From the IMG/VR virus record IMGVR_UViG_3300036766_000194, positions 1 through 64,000 of that record: DNA of 64,000 bases, one strand, 5' to 3'. Positions 1-7,701 of this stretch are shown here, in pieces. A model generated the notes under the pieces. The model was not told where the DNA came from and did no database searches. It saw only the letters and a list, made by a program, of their open reading frames with translations. The stretch comes from a virus. Both the position numbers and the translations under genes were made by a program. Positions within the stretch are counted from its first letter, which is position 1. Every line of letters starts with the position of its first letter.

Positions 1-226
1 ATGACCAAGGGAACAAAGTTCAGCGTGATCTGGCTGAATACGATGTTTTGGTGCGGGACTTAACCGGGCGGGAAATTCTCAAGAAGGTATTGGCGAAACA
101 CCCAGGACCGTTCTTAAACTCAACGACTCTACAGAGAAAGCCGTTTGGTCCTCGTACAACGGACAGATATTTTGACGAATCCCAAATGACCGCGTTGAAC
201 GGGTCATTGAATCTGGTGCCGTGTTT
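1..226 (+). repeat. Exact 226-bp direct repeat, unit 1
   Basis: Bases 1-226 are identical, base for base, to 1016-1241 (offset 1015). Identity stops abruptly at 227. It may extend left beyond the window. It lies inside the duplicated methyltransferase genes. Confidence 0.95.
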
Positions 227-656
227 GACAAAAGGCGGGAAGACTCTCTGGGTGGAATCTTCTAAAGTAGATGCCAACCAGGACGCCATAGGACTTTGGA
301 AAGTGGTAGTTCCCGCCGCGTCTGGCCCTACCCCGCGTCCTGATGCTCTAGGCCGATTCATCCTTCTAGGCAACACTGGTTGGATACTTCCGCCAGGTTC
401 CGTCTGTAGCGAAACCTATCTCGTGGTTTTCACATCTTTAGATGAGGAAGAAGCCAAACGAGCACTGGTTTTTGTTCGTTCAAAACTTTCTCAATTCCTG
501 TTGTATCTTCACGCTGGAGGTAATAACGTAAGTCAAAAGTCCTTCTCCTTCGTCCCTCTTATGGACCTCAGCCAATCCTGGGACGACGCCAAACTGGCGG
601 CCCATTTCAATCTCACAGCTGAAGAAGTCGCCTACATAGAAAGCAAAATCAAATGA
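1..656 (+). CDS. Eco57I-type DNA methyltransferase, C-terminal half (copy 1, cut by window edge)
   Basis: The frame is open from the first bases (codons start at base 3) and ends with TGA at 654-656, so the start lies outside the window. The protein matches the last two thirds of the next gene: the first 75 residues are identical, the middle (target-recognition part) diverges, and the last 30 residues match again, ending EEVAYIESKIK. The piece corresponds to the target-recognition region downstream of the NPPY motif in Eco57I/type IIG-like adenine methyltransferases. An apparent start at base 48 (TTG) is only an artefact of the truncation. It sits 7 bp before the second copy and is probably co-transcribed with it. 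Function is inferred from the paralogue. Confidence 0.75.
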   Translation, partial: DQGNKVQRDLAEYDVLVRDLTGREILKKVLAKHPGPFLNSTTLQRKPFGPRTTDRYFDESQMTALNGSLNLVPCLTKGGKTLWVESSKVDANQDAIGLWKVVVPAASGPTPRPDALGRFILLGNTGWILPPGSVCSETYLVVFTSLDEEEAKRALVFVRSKLSQFLLYLHAGGNNVSQKSFSFVPLMDLSQSWDDAKLAAHFNLTAEEVAYIESKIK

Positions 657-663
657 GGATCTT

Positions 664-1668
664 ATGAAGTTGAGCAGTTTCATCCGAGAGCAGCTATCCC
701 ATCCCAAACGAATCATTGTGGTTGGAAATCCGCCGTACCAGAAGGGCGCGGGGCGGCTTTCCACCACCCTCTATCACAAATTCATCGAAGCCGCACAGGA
801 GTTCGCGGAAGAAGTTCTCTTTGTGATCCCCTCCCGTTGGTACGCCGGGGGCAAGGGATTAGACGGATTTCGCAAAGCCACGCTCACCGAAGGCCACGTA
901 TACCAATTACGTGATTTCGCAGATGCGAGAGCCATATTTCCAAACGTTGACATCTCAGGTGGTGTTTGTTTTCTCCACTGGAAGAAGGACTACACGGGGC
1001 TGTGCAATTGGACGGATGACCAAGGGAACAAAGTTCAGCGTGATCTGGCTGAATACGATGTTTTGGTGCGGGACTTAACCGGGCGGGAAATTCTCAAGAA
1101 GGTATTGGCGAAACACCCAGGACCGTTCTTAAACTCAACGACTCTACAGAGAAAGCCGTTTGGTCCTCGTACAACGGACAGATATTTTGACGAATCCCAA
1201 ATGACCGCGTTGAACGGGTCATTGAATCTGGTGCCGTGTTTAACCGCCAGGGGGAAAATGCTCTGGGTTGAGGCCGTTAGAGTGGATTCTAATCAAGACG
1301 CCGTAGGTCTTTGGAAAGTGGTCACTGCTGCCGCTGGAGCAGCCAGCGGACGAGCCGGGAACGACGGCAAGTACAACATCATCGGTAACTCGTGCCACCT
1401 GTTGCCACCGGGAACGGTTTGCACGGAGACCTTTCTGGTGTTATTCTCTTCGGCGGAAGAAATCCAAGCAACAGTCTTCCTTGCGTACCTTCGCACCAGA
1501 TTTGCTCAATTCTTGTTGAGCTTGCGCGCCACCATGAATTTGAGCGCTTCCTCTTTCTCCTGGGTGCCGCTTCTCGACTTCACCCAATCCTGGGACGACG
1601 CCAAGCTCGCCGTCCACTTCGGCCTCACGCCGGAAGAAGTCGCCTACATAGAAAGCAAAATCAAGTGA
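664..1668 (+). CDS. Eco57I-type DNA adenine methyltransferase, catalytic NPPY + target-recognition half (copy 2)
   Basis: 334 aa. Motif IV NPPYQ is at residues 21-25, at the very N-terminus, followed by the family block VIPSRW...GGKGLDGFR. The rest is a target-recognition-like region ending in a short helical tail. Motif I (SAM binding, FxGxG-like) and motif X are missing here but are found in the next gene, so the enzyme appears split into two chains whose gene order is reversed relative to the usual N-to-C order. The ATG at 664 follows a GAGG ribosome site. The stop overlaps the next gene's GTG (GTGA). In the Eco57I family the enzyme makes N6-methyladenine; whether the two chains assemble is inference. 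Confidence 0.8.
   Translation: MKLSSFIREQLSHPKRIIVVGNPPYQKGAGRLSTTLYHKFIEAAQEFAEEVLFVIPSRWYAGGKGLDGFRKATLTEGHVYQLRDFADARAIFPNVDISGGVCFLHWKKDYTGLCNWTDDQGNKVQRDLAEYDVLVRDLTGREILKKVLAKHPGPFLNSTTLQRKPFGPRTTDRYFDESQMTALNGSLNLVPCLTARGKMLWVEAVRVDSNQDAVGLWKVVTAAAGAASGRAGNDGKYNIIGNSCHLLPPGTVCTETFLVLFSSAEEIQATVFLAYLRTRFAQFLLSLRATMNLSASSFSWVPLLDFTQSWDDAKLAVHFGLTPEEVAYIESKIK
1016..1241 (+). repeat. Exact 226-bp direct repeat, unit 2
   Basis: Second unit of the exact duplication with bases 1-226. It lies inside the second methyltransferase half-gene and covers the end of the catalytic block and the start of the target-recognition region. Confidence 0.95.
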
Positions 1669-2129
1669 TCCACACCAAACAAAAAATCGCAGATTTCGGT
1701 GAAGTCTTCACCTCGGCTAAGACCGTGGAAGAGATGCTCGATATGCTTGACTGGGGTGACCCCGGTAGTGTCTTTGTGGAAACTTCCTGCGGTGAAGGGG
1801 CTTTTCTAACGGCTATTTTACGCAGGCGCGTGGAGGCCCTAAAGACAAGTCATACCCTGCGCCAAGCTCTCAGCATCACCCTCAATACTGTGTGGGGTCG
1901 GGAGATACAACGTAAAAATGCTCAAGCCTGCCTCCACCGTCTTCACAGTGTGGTAGCTGAATATACCGATGATGAAGAATTTCTTCTCTACGCGGCGGCT
2001 GTCCTTCAGTATCAAATCAAGTGCGGGGACGGCTTAAAATTCAAGATGGGACCGTGCTTTGACCAACTTCCCGAAGATGTCAAAAAGCACAGGATAGACA
2101 AGATACGAACGCACAACCAGCGTCGCTAA
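1665..2129 (+). CDS. DNA methyltransferase N-terminal (SAM-binding) half
   Basis: 154 aa from GTG 1665, which overlaps the previous stop by 4 bp, showing translational coupling. Motif X-like FGEVFTSAKTV at residues 10-20 and motif I ETSCGEGAFL near residues 41-50 are the SAM-binding signatures of Eco57I-like enzymes. The block GREIQRKNAQACLHRL and a final CGDGL also fit the family just upstream of where NPPY would normally come. It ends there, so the catalytic motif must come from the upstream gene. The open frame could be extended upstream to 1392, but that part overlaps the preceding gene. Its stop meets the convergent hypermodification gene with a 4-bp overlap. Confidence 0.75.
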   Translation: MIHTKQKIADFGEVFTSAKTVEEMLDMLDWGDPGSVFVETSCGEGAFLTAILRRRVEALKTSHTLRQALSITLNTVWGREIQRKNAQACLHRLHSVVAEYTDDEEFLLYAAAVLQYQIKCGDGLKFKMGPCFDQLPEDVKKHRIDKIRTHNQRR

Positions 2130-3010
2130 TAATAATATCGAAGTTTGCGTAATTCACCTAGTCGTATTGCTTCATAACGATTAAACTCGCATAAACATCC
2201 CTGCATGTCTTGCGCATCTAGAACTTTTTCTAATTTCAATTCTTGACGTAATTGATTGACTTCATTTGCCCATTGAAGTTGTTCTGCTAGAGTCATATCT
2301 ATCATTCGCCAGAAACCACCCTTACTTCGTGTTCCCTGTTTTGTGGTACTCATGCTGGTTAGCCAAGGGAGGCCGTTTACTCGGTTCAATCCACGAACTG
2401 AGCCTGGACCGGGTACTACAAAAGTCCACCAATCTCTGGCCCCGCGTAACCACTTAGTATATTTCAAGTCAGCTATAATCTGAGAACTGAACCACGGGCC
2501 TATGTTTTTTGTTTTTGACAAACGTGCATGGTAACTAGCTAAGGCTTCATTTTCAACTGGCCGCAAATTTATTCGTTGCTCCCAAATTGGAGAGAGTACA
2601 ATATCTGCTAGCAGTTGAGATTGAGTACCCTTATGACCGGGCACCACCAGCTGGTAGGCTTGAGTATTTAGGGTCTTTTCACCCCGCGCTTTACGGTCCC
2701 TGAGAATTGTCTTAAATTTACTTGGATCCCATGGTACGGGATAACCGAGTTCCTCTAAAGTTTCAGTGTGATTAGTTCCCCGGCGAGCAACAAGGAGAGC
2801 AAACCACAAATCTGGGTCGTTTTCATGGGGATCACGCCAGTTGATTTTAATCCACTTAGAAACTTTGTCATCCTCTCGTCGTAAATTACAGAAAAAATGA
2901 TGCTGTAGTATCATATCTTCTGTCCAAGGTCGTGGCTCCCCAGCCTCCTTTTTGACCCGGATGCGTTCTCTTTCAACCATGAAGATTCGTAATGGTTCTA
3001 AATTTTTCAT
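2126..3010 (-). CDS. Putative DNA base hypermodification protein, copy 1 (5-hmdU kinase helical / aGPT-Pplase clade)
   Basis: 294 aa from ATG 3010; an upstream ATG at 3046 would overlap the preceding gene. Family signatures in order: MVERERIR, a W..DMILQHHFFCNLRREDDK block, a WWTFVVPGPGSVRGLNR block, and a C-terminal CLCEFNRYE. These resemble the family annotated as putative DNA base hypermodification proteins, studied with the thymine hypermodification enzymes of phages. Members install or process groups on 5-hydroxymethyluracil in DNA. It overlaps the SAM-binding half-gene upstream by 4 bp (ATGA), so it is the third gene of a leftward operon. The paralogue is at 5720-6646. Substrate is unknown. 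Confidence 0.72.
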   Translation of the reverse strand: MKNLEPLRIFMVERERIRVKKEAGEPRPWTEDMILQHHFFCNLRREDDKVSKWIKINWRDPHENDPDLWFALLVARRGTNHTETLEELGYPVPWDPSKFKTILRDRKARGEKTLNTQAYQLVVPGHKGTQSQLLADIVLSPIWEQRINLRPVENEALASYHARLSKTKNIGPWFSSQIIADLKYTKWLRGARDWWTFVVPGPGSVRGLNRVNGLPWLTSMSTTKQGTRSKGGFWRMIDMTLAEQLQWANEVNQLRQELKLEKVLDAQDMQGCLCEFNRYEAIRLGELRKLRYYY

Positions 3011-3405
3011 CCGACTATTTCTTTCTGACTGAGCCGATTTTGACAACCTATATTGCGTGAAATTATGATTTTTGCTCGTTTAATAGCTTTTGGATTTTGA
3101 GTTATGGATTGAACAAAAGTCAGTAGTCGTTTACGACAAGTCGTGATGTTTTTCTTTTGAATTTCTCCTGCAAATATAGTCTCAAGAGCAGTTAATACGG
3201 CTTCCTCCGTTCCTCCCAATGCTTGAGTTCGTTTCTGAAGCAATTGAATTACAATGGCCCCATCACCACAAGTTGGCTCAAGTAATATAGCACTTACATC
3301 TCCCCAGATTTTGACAGGTAATTGGTTGAGAGCTAAGGATACCAATGGATCAGGACTAAATACTTCCCCGAATTTTCGTACTTGTTTTCGTTTCCCCTGT
3401 TTCAT
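3007..3405 (-). CDS. DNA methyltransferase N-terminal (SAM-binding) half, second set
   Basis: 132 aa. RKFGEVFSPDPLV at residues 10-22 (motif X region) and EPTCGDGAIV near residue 43 (motif I) mirror the 1665-2129 protein, as does GEIQKKNITTCRKRL. It again stops before any NPPY motif. The ATG at 3403-3405 lies one base after the stop of the 590-aa gene, and its own stop overlaps the hypermodification gene. Its last nine codons contain the 25-bp direct repeat, so the C-terminus may be altered by recombination. Confidence 0.72.
   Translation of the reverse strand: MKQGKRKQVRKFGEVFSPDPLVSLALNQLPVKIWGDVSAILLEPTCGDGAIVIQLLQKRTQALGGTEEAVLTALETIFAGEIQKKNITTCRKRLLTFVQSITQNPKAIKRAKIIISRNIGCQNRLSQKEIVG
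3011..3035. repeat. 25-bp direct repeat, unit 1
   Basis: Bases 3011-3035 recur exactly at 5632-5656 in the same orientation. This unit lies between the SAM-binding half-gene and the start of hypermodification gene copy 1. The pair brackets the leftward methyltransferase cassette. Confidence 0.9.
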
Positions 3406-3406
3406 G

Positions 3407-5179
3407 TTATTCCGTCATCAAGGCAAGAATAGCCGGGAGTTCACTTTCAAGATCAAGGTGCTTTGCCGTTTCTGTGATACTCCAAGATCTGGCTAAATCA
3501 AAATAAGGTAGGATGTTAAATCGCTCCTGACACACATCTGTGGTCCCTGTGTATTGCTCAAGCGCGTAGCGAAAGATGGGATTGTTTATGATTGCGCGAC
3601 CATTTTCCATGCTCTGCGCAGACCCTTCTGCCAAAACTAAATACTCCTCACCACACCTAACGCCGGGGTTGAGTACCTTTGCGCCGTTATGACCTCGTAA
3701 AAGGCCTCTTGCCACTAAGGGGACTAAACCATAAGTACAGCTTCTTCCTATGATTAAAGTGGATTCACTTGGGGAAGGAAATTTGAATGCAGAATCAGCG
3801 ACAAACTGAATTGTCCCTCCTGTCAATTTACCAGCAGTGGTGAAAACTGGAGCAGTTCCTGGAGGAAGTTTGCTATAGCCGCATACATAGGGGTCGCGTA
3901 CCCCAAAGCGCGACAGACTGGCTCCGGCCCAAGGGCCATGACGTTCAACAGCGGCCAAAAGTTTCTTGATAATCGTAACAGCAAGAGTGGTATTGGGTAT
4001 TACCGGGAGTTCGTTCAAATTACGCTGCTCCGCCTGTTGTCCATATATACAAAATTCTGCTAGGGGGCGGCCTTGGTGATTTTTGTCCCAGTAAACAATA
4101 TCAAGCCCCAAATCAGGATTTGCGTCCAACCATTCTTTAGGATGGGGAAGATGTAGAATACGATACACGCCGGGAAGATACTTAGCTCGCACCTTTTCAT
4201 GCTGCAAACTCCAACGCCAACGGGCTGGGGCAATATCAACCATCATATCCGGGTTGTCTTTTAAGTCACGGTCAATAAAGCTCCACCATTGACCAAAGGG
4301 GTGGTTTTTTATGAGTATTAAGGGCATACTTGTTAATACCTGATTTGATTGGAGATGATCAATATCTATTCCCCACCTATCTAAAACAGAATACATGACT
4401 TGAGGGTATGTAAGTGGTTGGCGGTTTTTATCAGTAAGACCCCCAACTCGTAGCCGTGAAATGATTGAGGGATCAAGTTTTAATAATCCCAGGACAAACG
4501 CTCCGTCTCGCTCCGACAAAACTTGAATATTGCTTGTAGGTATGCGATCAACTAATCGGGTATCATCAAGCGCGACTGTTACAAGTTCCCGGCTATTCAC
4601 AGGATGTACTACAGCCTTCACTTGACCCCTATTTGCGCTACTTCTCTTTTTATTGGATGGGGCATAAATTTTAGATAATTCACTTTCAAAGGTTGGGTTT
4701 TGGGGCGATTTTGTGACACTGGAAGGTAGAAGCGAATCGGGGTTAATTAATTCGTAGATAAATCCCCGCACTGGATCTGCTTTATACTTCCAAAGTTCAA
4801 ACGGATAAGCTACGAAACTTCCGTTGGCATCTTGGTAAAAGGACCTTTGGAGTAATCGAACAAACCGGGAGCCATACCCTGTTGCCACAAACTTGATAGG
4901 GCCGCTTTTTCCGTATCGTTCTTGAATGCGTAGAAAGTATTCTTCTCCGCGTGCAGTGTGACCATCATCAAGGTCGTGTACCATGGCCTCAATGGGTCCG
5001 AAATTCTCTTTGTTTTTATAGAGAATATCTGTCCTACCCCCACCAGAAAGGGTAACTTCGCGCTCCCCCGTTTCTGCGCCCAAAATGGACAAGTGGCGTA
5101 GGATATGTTCTTGAAGATCATCTTCATTATAATCTGGAATCATTACGGGCATGGCAGCGAGTTGACGTAGAGGATCCAT
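3407..5179 (-). CDS. Large methyltransferase-like protein with N-terminal extension and altered motif IV (NHPF)
   Basis: 590 aa. The first 150 residues contain a possible nuclease-like stretch (GGGRTDILY, then GPIEAMVHD), which I cannot confirm as PD-(D/E)XK. The rest aligns by eye with the NPPY-half proteins: LILIKNHPFGQ replaces the VVGNPPYQK position near residue 290, then APARWRW, then a target-recognition-like region with FDLARSW near the end. The catalytic Pro-Pro is His-Pro here, so methylation activity is doubtful or the chemistry differs. It is the first gene of the leftward set 590-aa protein, SAM half, hypermodification protein. Confidence 0.65.
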   Translation of the reverse strand: MDPLRQLAAMPVMIPDYNEDDLQEHILRHLSILGAETGEREVTLSGGGRTDILYKNKENFGPIEAMVHDLDDGHTARGEEYFLRIQERYGKSGPIKFVATGYGSRFVRLLQRSFYQDANGSFVAYPFELWKYKADPVRGFIYELINPDSLLPSSVTKSPQNPTFESELSKIYAPSNKKRSSANRGQVKAVVHPVNSRELVTVALDDTRLVDRIPTSNIQVLSERDGAFVLGLLKLDPSIISRLRVGGLTDKNRQPLTYPQVMYSVLDRWGIDIDHLQSNQVLTSMPLILIKNHPFGQWWSFIDRDLKDNPDMMVDIAPARWRWSLQHEKVRAKYLPGVYRILHLPHPKEWLDANPDLGLDIVYWDKNHQGRPLAEFCIYGQQAEQRNLNELPVIPNTTLAVTIIKKLLAAVERHGPWAGASLSRFGVRDPYVCGYSKLPPGTAPVFTTAGKLTGGTIQFVADSAFKFPSPSESTLIIGRSCTYGLVPLVARGLLRGHNGAKVLNPGVRCGEEYLVLAEGSAQSMENGRAIINNPIFRYALEQYTGTTDVCQERFNILPYFDLARSWSITETAKHLDLESELPAILALMTE

Positions 5180-5221
5180 ATAGATATTCTACCGAACAGG
5201 ACGAAAAATAGCTATTCATTT

Positions 5222-5585
5222 CTACGCTGCTGTTGCTGAAGCAGCCAACCATCGTATCTTTTTGCAGAATTGACGCTGTTCTCTTAACCCCTTCGAAGTC
5301 ACCTTGTGCTCTTCCCGAGTGGGGTAGCAGGTGTTGCACTTGTCGGCTGCCAGTTTCTTGCGTTTCTTTGGTCCCCGAGTCTTTTTCTCAACGACCTTGA
5401 CTTCCGAGGCGGCAATCTCCCTGAGGTCACCCTTGCCCTTGCGAGCTTCCTTAGAACGTCCGTCTTTGCAAGCCTCTTGAGTTAATACTGGAATTTTGAC
5501 CTCGGGGTCGATTTTGCAAGGCTTGAAATTTGAACAATTGCCCGCTTGCTGGGAACTAACTCGCCGTGCGGAATGAACTTATCAG
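5222..5585 (-). pseudogene. Start-less basic Cys-containing ORF, gene remnant
   Basis: A leftward frame is open for about 100 codons, ending TAG at 5222-5224, with no ATG, GTG or TTG near its beginning. It encodes a Lys/Arg-rich middle (KKTRGPKKRKK) and CNTC plus a later Cys, suggesting the C-terminal part of a small zinc-binding protein. It lies in the 540-bp gap between the two cassettes, next to the 25-bp repeat, consistent with a gene broken during cassette rearrangement. No function can be given. Confidence 0.35.
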
Positions 5586-5631
5586 CCCTGCTCGGCACTA
5601 AGTGTGATAGCGCGAGCGTTGAATCTAAACG

Positions 5632-5656
5632 CCGACTATTTCTTTCTGACTGAGCC
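5632..5656. repeat. 25-bp direct repeat, unit 2
   Basis: Exact copy of 3011-3035, located about 65 bp before the start of hypermodification gene copy 2. At unit 1 the same bases are coding; here they are intergenic. Confidence 0.9.
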
Positions 5657-5719
5657 TACGGAAGTTAGTGAATCGCTAATGAAGAGGCTTTAGAAGGTAT
5701 TATAAAGTGAGGGAACGCT

Positions 5720-6646
5720 GTGTCGGATAATCAGTTACAAAGACTGCTGGATTTTATGGTAGAGCGGGAGCATATCCGAAAACTCAAGGATTCCGGACAA
5801 CTGTGGCCTTGGTCAAACGATCTCATCTTTCAGAATTTCTTCATTAGCAATCTCCGCTGTGAAGACGACAAAACAACGCGATGGCTGAAAACTAACTGGC
5901 GTGACCCCCACGAGGACAATCCTGATCTTTGGTTCTCAGAAGTCATCTTTCGACGTGGTATAAATTTCCCAGCCACTGCAGCAGAATTAGGCTTTCCCGT
6001 CCCCTGGAATCCTGAGAAATTCAAGAAAGTCGTAGAGGCTCGCAAGGCTCAAAAGCTCCCTTGGTGTAATGGTCGAGCCTATAAGCTGATGGTCGGACAC
6101 AAGAAGTCTTCTGGGGGTTTTCACGGTTCCCAGGAAGACATGTTAGTTCACTATGTATTCAATCCCGTTTGGGAATTGCGTAAGGATCTTCGTGTTCAGG
6201 TGAAAGAATCTATCGCTCACTATTTTGATCGTCTATCAAAAGCTCCCTGGATGGGTGGTTGGTACAGTTACCGTGTGATTTGTGACTTGAAATACACAAA
6301 ATGGTTGCGCGGCGCAGACGACTGGTGGAAATTTGTGGTGCCCGGCCCCGGTAGTATCCGAGGATTAAATAGAATTTTAGGGAGGCCCATTAACCAAAAT
6401 CTTCTACTCGCGCCACCTGGTCAGACAGGTGTTCTCCCAAGATTCACCGCAGCCGAACGCATTGCTTGGATTGAAGAAGTCAATGTTTTGAGATTAATAG
6501 TGGCGGCTTTGGGGTTCAATGAACCAGAACTCACCGGAATCACCGCTCAAACAATGGGTGGGGCACTTTGTGAGTTTGACAAGTATGAACGGATTCGTTT
6601 AGGAGACGGTGGTAAGGTTCGACCCTATTGTCACCAATCGCTGTAG
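5720..6646 (+). CDS. Putative DNA base hypermodification protein, copy 2
   Basis: 308 aa, GTG start after a GAGGGAA ribosome site. It is clearly paralogous to the 2126-3010 product along its whole length: MVEREHIRK, W..DLIFQNFFISNLRCEDDK, NWRDPHEDNPDLWF, DLKYTKWLRG, WWKFVVPGPGSIRGLNR, and CEFDKYERIRLG near the C-terminus. The family acts on 5-hydroxymethyl-pyrimidines in DNA; the reaction of this clade is not settled. Its last 48 bp overlap the convergent endonuclease gene. No 5-hmdU kinase P-loop is visible in the window, so partners would have to be encoded elsewhere. Confidence 0.72.
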   Translation: MSDNQLQRLLDFMVEREHIRKLKDSGQLWPWSNDLIFQNFFISNLRCEDDKTTRWLKTNWRDPHEDNPDLWFSEVIFRRGINFPATAAELGFPVPWNPEKFKKVVEARKAQKLPWCNGRAYKLMVGHKKSSGGFHGSQEDMLVHYVFNPVWELRKDLRVQVKESIAHYFDRLSKAPWMGGWYSYRVICDLKYTKWLRGADDWWKFVVPGPGSIRGLNRILGRPINQNLLLAPPGQTGVLPRFTAAERIAWIEEVNVLRLIVAALGFNEPELTGITAQTMGGALCEFDKYERIRLGDGGKVRPYCHQSL

Positions 6647-7324
6647 TACACGATCTTCTCTGGTTACACGATCTAATCCTAAAATCTTGTCAGAAAACGG
6701 GTTAGAGTTGAAGGTAAAGCACTTTCTCCAACCAAATTCAGCAGATTCTCCAGAAGGACGTTTGGCATTCATGGATGCGCCCACTCTCCTAAGTTCATTC
6801 CAATATTCAGCTTGCAAGCCCCTCATGGCTTCGGAGACAAGATCGGAACCCTGAGCAAAAGTGAAACGGGATAGTTTGCTGCTCGCGAAAACATAAATCG
6901 TGTTCCTTGCTGGGAGATTGTCGTTCAGGGTAGGACGCCCGTCCTTTGAAGACTTAATATCAATGAAGATTAGCTGTTTTCCAAAGATGAATACAAAGTC
7001 AGGAGAGGCCTGAGTTCCGAAGGGTTCCCTTACAAAGCCGTCGGGCAGCATCCACACACCTGAGTCGTGGTCGTTAAACGCCTTTTTCCAAGCCTTGGCT
7101 CTGTTTGCTTTTTTCCAACCCTTTTTGGGCGCTGGTCCCGGAGGAAAGGGAAATTGTTGTAATCCGAATCGCGCCGCCGTTTCTTCGATTACTCCTTCAG
7201 CTTGTTCACGGACCTTGCGCACCACCCCGTTATCTACCGAGAAAGACTGTTTCTGGAGGGTCTCAAAAATCTCCGTCAAAGCTGTTTTAGGTTGACCTGT
7301 TGTTATCACAGCGTTCCTCCACAT
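6599..7324 (-). CDS. PD-(D/E)XK restriction-endonuclease-like protein
   Basis: 241 aa. The central part carries a PD-(D/E)XK core: SPDFVFIFG (PD), ten residues later IDIKSSKDGRP (DIK), then LPARNTIYVFASSK, a layout typical of type II restriction endonucleases. The N-terminus has a basic segment (KKGWKKANRAKAWKK). ATG at 7322-7324, overlapping the end of the upstream Cas4-like fragment. It lies directly next to the methyltransferase and hypermodification cassettes, so a restriction partner is an obvious hypothesis, but it could equally be a host-DNA-degrading nuclease sparing modified phage DNA. Confidence 0.6.
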   Translation of the reverse strand: MWRNAVITTGQPKTALTEIFETLQKQSFSVDNGVVRKVREQAEGVIEETAARFGLQQFPFPPGPAPKKGWKKANRAKAWKKAFNDHDSGVWMLPDGFVREPFGTQASPDFVFIFGKQLIFIDIKSSKDGRPTLNDNLPARNTIYVFASSKLSRFTFAQGSDLVSEAMRGLQAEYWNELRRVGASMNAKRPSGESAEFGWRKCFTFNSNPFSDKILGLDRVTREDRVLQRLVTIGSNLTTVS

Positions 7325-7613
7325 CTAATCGGACCCTCAAATTATTGTGGCGAAAGGCGGCTTCAAAGATAACAAGCACTTCGAGGTCTTTCATGAGGTT
7401 GGCGGTTTCGGCCACTGCTTTATCAAAGTCTAAAGTCTCCACTAGTACCCCACCAGGAAAACTACTTCGCGCCAACGCACCCACGATATTGCCTTGCTCT
7501 TTGATGCCAATACCGATTTCTTCTCCCAGCTGAGGCTGATTGATTTGCAGCCACTCGCGCTTGAGGCATTGACGTCCTGCTATGAATTTTGACTTTGAGA
7601 TGTGAACCAACAC
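7287..7613 (-). pseudogene. N-terminal fragment of a DUF2779 / Cas4-RecB-like nuclease
   Basis: 108 aa from GTG. HISKSKFIAGRQCLKREWL at the N-terminus and the spaced GNIVGALARSSFPGG block resemble the start of DUF2779 (Cas4-like, RecB-family) proteins, which are usually several hundred residues long. The similarity ends at VRLDVEERC, where the full protein would continue into its catalytic core; the nuclease gene starts inside this end. A C-terminal piece of similar type may lie at 33303-33452. It could still be expressed as a small protein: a good TATAAT box and a GGAGG site precede it. Confidence 0.5.
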
Positions 7614-7618
7614 GAATC

Positions 7619-7637
7619 CTCCAAATTATACTCTACT
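7619..7637 (-). promoter_or_regulatory. Leftward -10 box and ribosome site for the endonuclease operon
   Basis: On the minus strand TATAAT (7625-7630) is followed at once by TTTGGAGGATTC and the GTG start at 7613. The short leader puts the Shine-Dalgarno GGAGG a few bases after the predicted transcription start. No clear -35 is seen. Confidence 0.5.
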
Positions 7638-7701
7638 CGGATGGAGTGAAAAGAGTTATTGATTAGCTGCTTTAACTTTCTAGCTCGTAGAATGAAGCCA
7701 C

